Part shown: positions 49,813-60,430 of the stretch, in pieces
Numbering within the stretch: position 1 is the first letter of the stretch
How the letters are laid out: every line of letters starts with the position of its first letter
DNA from: Alligator mississippiensis
Taxonomy: Eukaryota; Chordata; Crocodylia; Alligatoridae
Direction: 5' to 3'
Assembly (NCBI RefSeq): GCF_030867095.1
Contig: NC_081824.1
Location: 147,961,433-148,025,432, forward strand
Length of the DNA stretch: 64,000 nucleotides
The notes under the pieces: model-generated
The model's input: only the letters and a program-made list of their open reading frames with translations
Told to the model about the DNA's origin: nothing
The model's database searches: none
Position numbers and translations under genes: made by a program

Positions 49813-50450
49813 GACAGAGGGGTTATGGGAGGGAAAGTTTCATTCACTCACAGTTTCATATAATTTGAAATACTTCTAGGAATAAACATTTTGTCGGAAA
49901 AAATGAGCATGTGTAATTTGGAAGGCATGCGAGGAAGAGAGCCTTGATCAAAGAGGCCACACTTCCATTATCCTTTTTTTGGACATCACATAAAGGTGCT
50001 GCTATAGGAACCTTCCCTGCCAGAACCAAAAACAATTCAGAGGGTTTGTAATCATGACATGAATTAAAACAAGAGGAGATCTTGGGTTTAGATAGGGATT
50101 CAGATGGGATACACTTTAGTTTCAAGCTTTAAAGGACTTCATATTATTTTGAAACTGAAAGAGAAACTACTATGGAGACATATTAGAAGACAAGCATATG
50201 TTCTATGGGGCAGGAAACTTTCTGATTTGTTTGCGCAATATCTAATACAACAGGATTTCAAATAATGATGTTCTTGCTACGGTAAGTAGTAACAAAAATT
50301 GAAGCCCTGCAGATCTGTTTCCTATTTGTAGCAGATTTTAGCAACGTGAAATCAGGCAATTTCTTAAAAGCAGTCTACAGTTGTAAAGAAAAATGTCCTG
50401 AATTCTAGTACAGGGATGGTAACCAATGGCACACAAACAACTCCTCCTTA

Positions 50451-50729
50451 GGCCTGGTCTACACACAAAGTAGTTCCATCGTAATTTATTGTGCGATGCT
50501 CATGCTGATGCACTTAAATGAGCAAGACTTGTATGCATACATTTTTTATTTATTTATTTATTTTTTTACAGCCTTTAAAAACTAAGTATATACTTTTGAC
50601 TTGAAGCTGTAAATTATCAATTTATCTTTCAATTGTTAAGGTTTAAGTCATATGACAACACAACTGCACTCACAACTTAAAATTCCAGTGCAAGTTGGAC
50701 CAGTGCAATTTTAATATGTAGACAAGCCC
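50451..50729. mobile_element. TIR MITE of the TCTACAC type
   Basis: Ends GGCCTGGTCTACACAC and TATGTAGACAAGCCC; flanks TTA and TTC. AT-rich interior with a short ATTT microsatellite. Same general structure as the other GGGC...TCTACA elements. Confidence 0.65.
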
Positions 50730-51306
50730 TTCCAGAAGCCTCAAGCGAGGCATCATTAGTCTGTCCTCAGCTGTAGTTGTCTTACATCTCTCAAAAGTCT
50801 TAAGCTATGTCTACCCTTGGTAAACTCTGCTAGCATATCTAGACCAATACACCGCACTTGTCAAAAGCTCTTAATGTAGATCCAACATATACCAGCAAAA
50901 TTGTGCTTTACTATTGCCCCCTCTCTCAGATAAAGTGAACAAGCAAAAGCACAGTTCTGCTAGCGCGACTACATCTACAACAGACATTTTATCCAACAAA
51001 GCTGTCTCTGTCACAGACCACTCACCATACTCCTGACTGATGGAGCTAAAGTGGCAAAAAATTGCCAAGACCTGACATTATTGCTTAAGCTATACTGCCT
51101 TTCCTCCCTCAGCCCTCTCACTCATCTGGAAACTGTCAGTCCAAGATTACTTACTGAGGCATAGTCTCCACTACCAAATGCATTGACTCTCAAAACTCTT
51201 CTGGGGTGGCAGAACTCTCTTTTCCGCTGGTGAAGTTAAACTGCTTCTGCTGAGTTATGTAAGGCTTTTGCTGCAGTACAGTGGTCAGCAGAAGATGTGC
51301 ATAAAC

Positions 51307-51554
51307 CAGTGATTCTCAACCAGGGTGCCAGGGAACACCGGGATGCTGTAAGATCTTTTGAAGGATGCCACAAGTTATAAGGAGGTAAGTGCAAACTCAA
51401 GTTCTTCCCTGCCTGACCACTGCCCTACTCCTACTATCTGTCCCCTCTGGAAGGAGGTGAGCACTTCAATAGATTTAGGTTTGAAATAGGTGCTACTCAA
51501 TTTTAAAAAGTTATGGAGAGGTGCCTTGAGTCTAAAAAGATTTGAGAAACATTA
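51307..51554. mobile_element. MER5-like hAT MITE, second copy
   Basis: Left CAGTGATTCTCAACCAGGGT and right AAAAGATTTGAGAAACATTA; shares 'gtgccttgagtctaaaaaga' with the copy at 12411. The target duplication is no longer clear. Confidence 0.65.
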
Positions 51555-52308
51555 GAAGAGACACTCTAGCACCTTCTGCTGGCTACCACACTATGTTCAG
51601 GATGTATTTTGTGCTCTGGTAGCACAGCTGCTGAGTGGAGTCGTGCAGAACCACCAAGTACACTGGGATGTACACATACAGTGGCAGACTACAGCAGAAG
51701 TGTTAGCAAAGACTAAGCCTGAGACCACAACTTAGTTACCCAAGCTTGACTTCCTAAGTTTCCTATTGTGTTTTCTCTCTGAAGCACAAAAGAAACTCAG
51801 AACTTTAACTGTCAGATAAAGGCATATGCTTTAAGCTACACTATACCCTCAGTAGTGCTAAGGACACAGTTATTGCTTTTTAGCAATTTCTGCAGAGAAT
51901 TTATGCATCAGTGATCCCTATGAGCTATTATTATCTTTATCCAAAATAAAAATTTTTGTGATATGTTTTATTACAAGGGAGAAGGTCTGCAAAAAGTCAA
52001 TACTGGTACCAAGTATTCTAGTACAGTAATGTTAGCATTGTTTAAAAATCAGTTCAATATCAATATTATAGAAGATAATGTTTTCAAAAGGAATTTTAAG
52101 TTCTGAGTTGGCAATTTACAGAACCTCTCTCAACCAATGGGAGTTAGGAATATCTCCAATATATATTATGGCAGCTGCTTTTGCTTAATTTTACCTAGAC
52201 CATAGATCTCATAACAGCTACAGAATTCTGGATTCTGCATAATTAATTTACAACATTAGACTCTTAATTAGAACTGAAAACAAGATTCTAATTAAATTTC
52301 CTTACTTA

Positions 52309-52560
<252 letters not shown>

Positions 52561-53167
52561 CTAAAATTAACAAATAAGAAAAAGTAAGCAAACAAAATCT
52601 GCTTAGAAAAATCATCCGCTCTTCTTTGTTTATTTCGACACAGTCGCTGCACTCAGATGAGGGAGATTACTTTCCCTCTCCTCCCCAACTCATTTTCCAC
52701 GTCATCCCTCCCACCCCAAGCCCTCCTGGTTTATCTTTAGATTCATATTAACTTCTCAGGCATAAAAGATAAAGGTATCGAGTTTGTATTTTAGTAATGC
52801 GTTCCCAGCTTTACTCTTGGAAACAGATTTATGTACAAGACACGTTGTCTTTGTTGGTAGACAAGAAACGCTCAGTCAGTCAAAATGTGGCACGAGACAT
52901 CATGTCCACAAACAAAACTGTAGGATGAAACAAGATCCCTGTGGCCTGGTAGGGATTCTTGGGTGTCCATACTCAGTTTCTTTGTTTCCCTTTATAACTA
53001 TGTTACTGTTGGAAGACGTGAGATTTAAAAAATAGCTGAGGTCAGCAGCAACTTGACTCCAAAATCACTGGAATATAAATTAAGATAGATGCACATGCAT
53101 CTAGACAGGAAGCTTAGTGTTAGACATTGCACAGAGTCAACCAGCTTATTTTGGGTAAGCTCTAGAG

Positions 53168-53534
53168 CAGGGGATCCCACTGTTTACGTACCCAAGGGCA
53201 CATTCAAATTTAAAAGAAAAAGCAGCGGGCGCCAATATGAATATTAAAATTTAGAATCCTGACTATGCGCATGCACATAGTTTCACTTGGGGAGGGAGTA
53301 GTAAGTGCCACTCCATCACTGCTTCAGTCAGACTGACTCAGTCTCATTTTGGCAGCCATTGTGTACAGCCTGTGAAAAAAAAAATTTAAAGTGTTGCTGT
53401 TCTGAGTTCAATCAGCAGTGACAGCATTTTTTGTTGGAATAATGATTTTTACTGATTGTGAAAATGTATGTGGGCACCTGAATAAGCCTTGGGGCACGCC
53501 ATGGCACCTGCAGGGACCGTGTTGGGAACCGCTG
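53168..53534. mobile_element. hAT MITE with perfect 8-bp target duplication
   Basis: Left CAGGGGATCCCACTG and right TGTTGGGAACCGCTG are inverted hAT ends. CTCTAGAG flanks both sides without mismatch (53160-53167 and 53535-53542). 367 bp, non-coding. Confidence 0.88.
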
Positions 53535-56008
53535 CTCTAGAGGAACCACATTTTGAAGCAGAAAAGAGACTGATATAAGAAAATATGAATCATGAAAGAG
53601 TTATAGGTAATGGACTCAAAAATTGACTCAATTAACCAGCAGCTTTATAGGCTTGAAATTAAAGTCAGAGATGAAAGAAAGGATACAATTAATTGAAGAC
53701 TAAACCTGGAATGTTTAATAGAGCGTAAAATCTACTGTGGAAGAGATTACTGTTATAATTAAAGGCAACGTCTCGCTTCATTTTTCTAAAGGAGAATTGT
53801 GAAAACATATCTGAAAGGCAGTAATTTACATATGCTGAGGTTTCAGGCTGATATAGCACAAGAAAACTCCAAACTTTTTTACACATTTCTTCACAAAAAG
53901 CTCTGGAGAAAGAAACAAAAGGACTTGCCTTTGAACACAGTAGCTGCTGGACTGGAATATGCAATGTACCCCCACCCTTTATTTATGGGCACAAAACCAG
54001 CTTTAAAAATCCCCACCTCTGACTGTTAAAGCCTGGACTCAGCTGGATAGCTAAAAGTAGCTTCTCCATTTGGAACGAGAGACAGAAGATGACAGAGCCA
54101 AAATAAGGGAGTACAGAAAGACTCCGCACAAGGTCAACCAACTGACAGTCTGCATCCAGGATACAAGCAGCATGCAGCTGGCTAACAACTTGCACACATA
54201 GTTTAAGAGTTTTTAAAACAGAGTTTAGAAATACCAGACAATCACATCCTACCCAGCCCAGGTATACAGAATCCCAGCTCATTCTGTGAGATGGCTGCTG
54301 GGAACATACATACGTAAACAACAGTTTTGATTACAACTGTGGATTTTCTACTTTCCACTTTTTGCAGGCTACAAATAAACCTGTTGTCTGGGGTTATCAG
54401 TGCCATCTTTGCTGTTAAGTCTCAAGAACTGCAGTACTAGCCAAAGTCACAGCCAGGAGATCCTAACCCTAATTTTGTCTCAAAGAACGATCACAGGCTC
54501 AGTTTGGTGGCAAAGATTTGGCTAGGTTTAATGTCTACAAGAACAGCCCTAACATGTTTTGGTTTAACAAGTAAATCAGCTCAGGAGTTAAGGCATTTGT
54601 ACCCGTCACAATGTAGTTGGCACAACACCATGCAGGCTCCCCCAGGCCACTACAAAAGTTGCCCCGCTTTCCAATTCTCCTTTATAAAATGATAAAAATA
54701 AATTACATGAATGTCTCAACAATCCTGTACTAGCGGCTTGTTTTGCATTCTGCCCTGGGAGTCTCCATTCCAGCCTTATCATCCCGGCACTGGATTATCC
54801 TACCGTGCACAGCCATCTCCCCCTCCCATCTCTTGGTAGAAATGCACATCCGGCTCACAGGCCAAGTTTTGTTTATGTGAGTTAATGCATTGGTCAGATT
54901 TGCTGGTGAAGCCTACACCGGCCACTGATTTAGCAAAGCCTTTGTGTGAGCAGCATATATTAATTAACGATGGAGTGATGCCTACACAACCCACATGGTA
55001 TCAAATTAAGTGTTCCAGTTTGACATCACCAAGCACAATAAGGAATATAATGTGTCAGAATTAGGATTAGCAAGGAAAAAAAATGCTGTCATGTCCAGGA
55101 ACTTTGACAATGCTGACAGACTAGTTTTCAAGAAGTCCTAGCTACAGAAACTCATCACTTCCTCTCCACCATCCTGTAAATACAAGAACTTCTTTCATTC
55201 CTAATAAATCTTATTTTTCAGTTAGACTACTTGAGGTTTGAACTGTATTGAGACAAAGTCCTTTGCTGCTATTTTGTCAGTGGCTCAGTCTGCACAAACT
55301 TTCTGTACTCAGCTCAGGTTTGCAAACAAAATGAGCCTATGTTATATTAGCGGTTAAAGATTCCTAAGAGGCAATATTTTTCTTAACCTGTTGGCTTTTT
55401 CTGGTACTAATACCAAAATAACTGCTGCTAATCTAACCCTGAGGGAAACAAGTTTGCAGATGGAGCATGAACTAAGTTAAATCAATTTAAATAAAGCTAA
55501 TTCAGTTTAATACATCTACCCTAGTTTAACAACATGGATTTTAAATTTAGTTAGAATGATGCAACTCTACAAATGTTGACAGCACTACTGCTTGTACATC
55601 TGTAAGAACAGTTAAGATGTAAGAAACTACTTACACACTGGTTTTTTTAAGATTTTTGCCAACTACCCAAGGGGAAATGAAATACTGAAGCCCCTTAGTT
55701 AATTTTCCTGATATAATTGCATCTCCACACAGTCAATTGAATCTACAATCTGCAGTCATGCAATATACTTAGCATGCCTGAGAAAGCTACAATCTTAACA
55801 TCACTGAATCCAACCAGTCTTCATTAGATTTGCTCCACAGAACATCACCATCTTTTACATTTGACCTTAATCAACTTTGAAATTTGAAAACAAAAGTTAT
55901 CTGCTCACCTTCAATTTTTACTTTAAATGTACAACAATCTTCAAAGGCTGGTAATAAACTGGATTAGTTTTACATAATTTCCTTGAAATATAAAGTACTG
56001 TTATCTAC

Positions 56009-56643
56009 TAAGGCTGTGTGAAACAGCACCGTTTTGTTTCGACTTCCATTTCGTGATTTCGAAGGGACAGTGCTTTGTTTTGTCGTTTCATTTTGAAGCA
56101 CTGTTCCATTTTGTTTAATTAAAACTGTTTCACCGTTTCAACGTTTCACCCACAGACTGGAATAGGGAATCACGAAAATGCCTAAACATTTCTTACCTGA
56201 TTTGGTTGAAAACTGCAGCAATGATAGCCCCTTCTGAAGGCACAAAGCCTTCCAAGGTTCAAGGAGATAAGTACAGTGGTTTCTGGGAAACTGCACCTCA
56301 AATTATTCAAAGCAAAACTCTTGACACTTGCTGGCAGCAGCTGCCTCCTCTCCTCTAGCAGCAGTTCTGGGGGCCTGCAACCCCAGGAGGAGTCTGGCAC
56401 AGTCCAGCAGCCCTCCGGGGGGTGCAGGCCCCCAGATCTGTGCCCCAGATGAGAGGAGGCTGCCAGTGTCACCTGGGACCGGCGTTAAAGCCAGGTAAGC
56501 CCAGGTTTGAAACTCAAAACGTTACGAGTGCCCTTGTTTCATTTCAAAGTTGTTTCAAAGCCTTTTGTTTTGTTTCGAATTTGCTGCTTCGAGCTCGAAA
56601 CAGCTTCAAAACAAAACACTGGGCAAAATTTTGCGCAGCCCTG
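56009..56643. mobile_element. hAT MITE, GGCTGTGC family, perfect duplication
   Basis: Left TAAGGCTGTGTGAAACAG and right CAAAATTTTGCGCAGCCCTG are inverted ends. TTATCTAC occurs on both sides (56001-56008, 56644-56651) without mismatch. Subterminal parts are rich in GTTTCG/TTTTG motifs in both orientations; the middle is GC-rich. The same family inserted again at 57001. Confidence 0.9.
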
Positions 56644-56839
56644 TTATCTACTAGCTTCTTCCAATTATACAGAACAGAAGATAAGGCTCTGCTGTCTTTG
56701 TTACTCTTGTGTCAGGTGAAAATTATTTTTTACCACAGCAAACTAAATATGGCATTTAGGGAAATGTTTAGTGCTGACAGGCTTACTCCACTGAAATGGG
56801 GGAGGCACGTATATTCCAAGGAATATTTCTCTGTATGTG

Positions 56840-57000
56840 TGGAGACCTGTGGCTGTGGTGTACCTTGATGTTAGCAAGGCTTTTGCTATGGTCTCCCACA
56901 ACGTTGCTGCAGGCAAGCTAAGGAAGTTCGAGCTGGATGAATGGACTGTAAGGTGGATAAAAAACTGGCTGGAGCACCAGGCTCAGGGAGTAGTAATCAA
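56840..57000 (+). mobile_element. CR1 RT fragment, left part of a split copy
   Basis: Encodes VYLDVSKAF, KLRKFELDEWTVRWIKNWLE, the CR1 palm region, corresponding to 29310-29465 of the long copy. It is interrupted at 57000 by the hAT element and resumes at 58190. Confidence 0.85.
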
Positions 57001-58189
57001 TAGGGCTGTGCAAAATGGCTGTTTTGATTCGGTTTCAGATTCAGCCATTTTGGAGGGACAGTGATTTGTTTCGGTGTTTTGGATCATTGTTCCATTTTGA
57101 TTCAGCCGAATCTGTTTTGGAGTTTTGATGCTGTTTTGGTGATTCAGGCATAGGCTACAATGGGGAATCACTACAATGCCTAACTTTGTCATGTCTTGTC
57201 TGATTCTGATGCAAATTGCAGATATGGTAGCCCCTTCTGAAGGAATGAAGCCTGCCAGGTTTCAAGGAGATAGGTCCAGGGGTTTCTGTGAAACCACACC
57301 TCAAACTGTTCAAAGCAAAACTCATATCACTTGCCAGCAGCGGCAGCCTGCTGTCATCCTACACGCAGATCTGGGGCCCGCACCCCCCGGGAGGGCTGCG
57401 GGGATGAGCCAGACTCCTCCCGGGGAGTACAGGCCCCCGGATCCACGTGTGGGATGACAGCAGGCTGCTGCTGCTGGCTGGGGCTGGCACAGCCTGTGCC
57501 AAGCACCAGGAAGACTGGTGCCGCCACTGGCCCCAGACAGCAGTGGCACCATGCCGTCATCCTGCGCACAGATCTGGGGGCCCAAGTCCCCTGGGAGGCC
57601 TGCGGGGCTGTACCAGACTCGTCCTGACTGGAGCACAGGATGACAGCAGGCTGCCATCCCTCCCTCAGAGCGCTGGGATTGGAAGGGACCTCAGGGACAG
57701 ATCGCAGACACTAGCCAGCTACAGATGCAAATGTCAGAGCAGTCTTTCCCCACCTCTTCCCCCTTACTCTTCTTAGTTTGTTTCCCTGCAAGCCCAGCTC
57801 CAAAACTACAAAATTGTCCAAAACATTTTGGATGGTTTTGTTTACTTTCGGAGGCTTCTGTTTTGTTTTAGATTCAGTGTCTTGGCACCAAAACACCTCC
57901 AAAACGAAATGGCTGCTGAAGTCATAGAATCATAGAAGTAGGGTCGGAAGGGACCTTGCAGATCTTCAGGTCCGACCCCCTGCCTGGGCAGGAAGAAAAC
58001 TGGGCTCAAATGACCCCAGCCAGGTAGGCATCAAGCCGCTTCTTAAAGACCCCCAGGGTAGGAGCCAGCACCACTTCCTTTGGAAGTTGGTTCCAGATCC
58101 CAGCCGCCCTAACTGTGAAGTAGTTCTTGCGGATGTCTAATCTAAATCTACTCTCCGACAACTTGTGGCCGAAGTTTCGCACAGCCCTA
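57001..58189. mobile_element. hAT element nested in CR1, itself hit by CR1
   Basis: TAGGGCTGTGCAAAATGG on the left and TTTCGCACAGCCCTA on the right are inverted hAT ends. The flanks GTAATCAA (56993-57000) and GTTATCAA (58190-58197) match at seven of eight bases, and removing the element restores continuous CR1 wording. It belongs to the family of 56009-56643 (shared 'gatagccccttctgaagg'). The middle (57320-57650) is GC-rich with GATGACAGCAGGCTGC in alternating orientation. An antisense CR1 tail is inserted at about 57922-58170. Confidence 0.88.
57922..58170 (-). mobile_element. CR1 3' end, antisense, inside the hAT
   Basis: Begins 'gtcatagaatcatagaagta' and 'gtcggaagggaccttgcaga' and continues through 'cttgcggatgtctaatctaa'. 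It is one of the better preserved CR1 tails in the window, consistent with a late insertion. Confidence 0.85.
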
Positions 58190-58692
58190 GTTATCAATGG
58201 CTCAATGTCTATTTGGCAGCCAGTATCAAGTGGAGTACCCCAGGGGTTGGTCCTGGGGCCAGTTTTTTTCAATAACTTCATCAATTATCTGGAAAATGGC
58301 ATAGAGTGCACTCTCAGCCACCTTGCAGATGATGCCAAACTGGGGAGGTAGAGTTAGGATTCAGAGTGACCTAGATAAATTGGAGGATTGGGCCAAAAGG
58401 AATCTCATGAGGTTCAACAAGGACAAGTACCAAGTCCTGCTCTTAGGACAGAACAATCCCCTGTACAAGCTGGGGGCTGACTGGCTGGGCAGCAGCTCTG
58501 CAGAAAAGGACCTGGAGGTTACAGCGGACAAGACGCCAAATATGAGCTACCAGTGTGCATTTGTTGCCAAAAAGGCTAACAGCATACTGGGTTGCATTGG
58601 TAGGTGTGCTGCCAACAGGTCAAGGGAAGTGATTATTCCCCTCTATTCAGCACTGGTGAGGCCACATCTGGAGTACTGTGCTCAGTTTTGGG
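58190..58692 (+). mobile_element. CR1 RT fragment, right part of the split copy
   Basis: Continues the CR1 of 56840: [25 protein letters not shown] (intact ADD), DKLEDWAKRNLMRFNKDKYQ, then [12 protein letters not shown]. Corresponds to 29470-29990 of the long copy and ends abruptly at 58692. Confidence 0.85.
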
Positions 58693-58711
58693 TATGGAGT
58701 ATAAAAAGTAT

Positions 58712-58806
58712 CCTATGGACATGCAGGGAGAAAATCAGGAAGGTCAAAGTGCAATTTGAGATGCAGCTGGCAAGGGACAAAAAAGGCAATAAAAAGGGGT
58801 TCTTCT
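58712..58806 (+). mobile_element. CR1 fragment from an upstream part of ORF2
   Basis: 'acatgcagggagaaaatcag ... gagatgcagctggcaaggga' corresponds to about 28705-28800 of the long CR1, which should lie upstream of the RT region, not after it. So this is a second insertion or a rearranged piece. Confidence 0.65.
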
Positions 58807-58809
58807 TGT

Positions 58810-60430
58810 CCACAATCCCTCAATTTGCGGATGATCTCTACCATGGCTCATTGAGGGGTCTTAAGGAGACTTAGGAGTCCAGTCCTTGAGCCACGGACTC
58901 GTCCTCAAAAACTGCAGGTCTTTCTGCATGGGAGAGTAGCCATTAGCTGGGATTTCTCTCCTTTTTCTTCCTTTGCTCTCTCTTCTCTGCTTCAAGGGCA
59001 TGGTGCTTTACCTAAAAGTGGGCTGCCACTCGGTTGAGGTTGTGGTGCCACTGCAGTCAGCAGCTAGCTCCTCCAAGCTCTTGATTTTGGCATCTGTTTT
59101 CCTTGAAGTATTCCTTCAGTGTGTTCTTGTAGCATTTTCTCTGGCCACCATGAGTTCTCAAGTGACAAGTAAGCTAGGAGTAGAACACTTGTTTTTGGAA
59201 GTTGAGAGTCAGGCATCTAAACATAATGTCCAGTCCAATGAAGTTGGTCCTTGAGGATCATGGACTCAATGCTGGTAAATTTGGGCATGCCGGACATCTG
59301 CTGGACACCCAGCTTGAAGCGTGCCAATTAGCATGCTCCAGTAGCTACCTTGTCACATGTATGCAGCATCCCTGAACTTCAAAATTGCGGTGGGGGCACT
59401 TCAAATAAAGTTCATCAAATGAGCTTTAGTTAAAGCACCCCACTGCCATTTTGAAACACAGGATGCTGAATATGTGACACTGTAGGTGCTTTAATTAGAG
59501 CAACTCAGAGCCACTCTAATTAAAAGTCCCCCCCCCACCCCACCTCACACCTTTGAGCATGTGTAAAGACACCCATTGGCTTCAGCAAGGATGCTGGTAT
59601 TTGTGTGGCAATCTTCCTGTTTGATGTGGAGGACTTTCCAGAGGCATTGTTGGTGATCTCTCTCCAGGCTTTTGAGATGACAAGAATAGGTCACCCAGTT
59701 TTCATATCTGCAGAGGAGGGGGGATGCACCATAGACCTGGATCTTGGTGTCTTTCCAGAGACTGCAAATAATAAAAACACATCAAAACAATTCCCTGAAG
59801 AAATAAAGCACTTGTGCACCAGATTCTGTACTGGATCTCCTAAATAATGTTTGCTCTGAGAGAGGTAGGGAAATGCTCAACTACTTTGAGGGCCTTTCCT
59901 TCAATGGTAATTTGGGAGGTGAGAGAAGAAGGGAGACTACCTTCATGATCTGGCACAGGGTGATAGAGCACTTCAGTCTTCTTGACGTTGAGAGAGACGT
60001 CCAAAGTTAGCAGACTTCTGCAAAGAGATCCAGGGAGGTCTAGAGGTTTTCCACAGTGTATGCATGGATGATACAGTCATTTATATACTGAAGGTCAAGA
60101 ATGGTTGTTTTGAATGCTTTCATCTTTGAGCAAAAACATCCCATACTGAAGAGCCCTCCATCTATTCAGTGTTGATTCCAGAAGGGATCTGGTCCATAGC
60201 AAGAACCAGGATCACAGTAAAAAATAGAGAATAAAATTGGGGTGATGACACATCTTTGCTTGACATTAATTCAGATGACAAATGCATCTGTCTCCAATCA
60301 GCTACGAAGCAAGGCTTTCTGCCTAATTTCAGATTAACGTGGCTAATTACCCCTCTCTCTCCAGGTCTGAACACAGTTAACATGTATGTATGAAATACAA
60401 TATAGTATATAATAAATATAGGGGGCATTG
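58810..60430 (-). mobile_element. Non-CR1 LINE, RT C-terminal part, antisense
   Basis: Read on the minus strand from 60170 down, it resembles the palm and C-terminus of a metazoan non-LTR retrotransposon. A decayed catalytic box LQYINDCIIHAYTVENL (for LQYADD) lies near 60066-60100, followed by KKTEVLY-like and LYHPVPDHE-like wording. The C-terminal part LPKQVFYSQL...HGGQRKCYKNTLKE falls at about 59040-59200. Many stops. A MITE at 59283-59574 interrupts it. The family (RTE-like or another clade) cannot be set by eye. Confidence 0.65.
59283..59574. mobile_element. Palindromic MITE nested in the LINE
   Basis: Ends GGGCATGCCGGACATCTGC and, read inverted, GGGTGTCTTTACACATGC; flanks TTT and ATT. 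The LINE wording is continuous once it is removed. Inner arms TGTCACATGTATGCAGCATCC and GGATGCTGAATATGTGACA pair across a core AAATTGCGGTGGGGGCACTT, which resembles the hairpin at 43532. Confidence 0.7.

Noticed and set aside
53983-54321. 112-codon minus-strand frame in ARV1 intron 1
   Set aside because: Same strand as ARV1, but it does not match the ARV1 N-terminus and shows no convincing splice sites or family.
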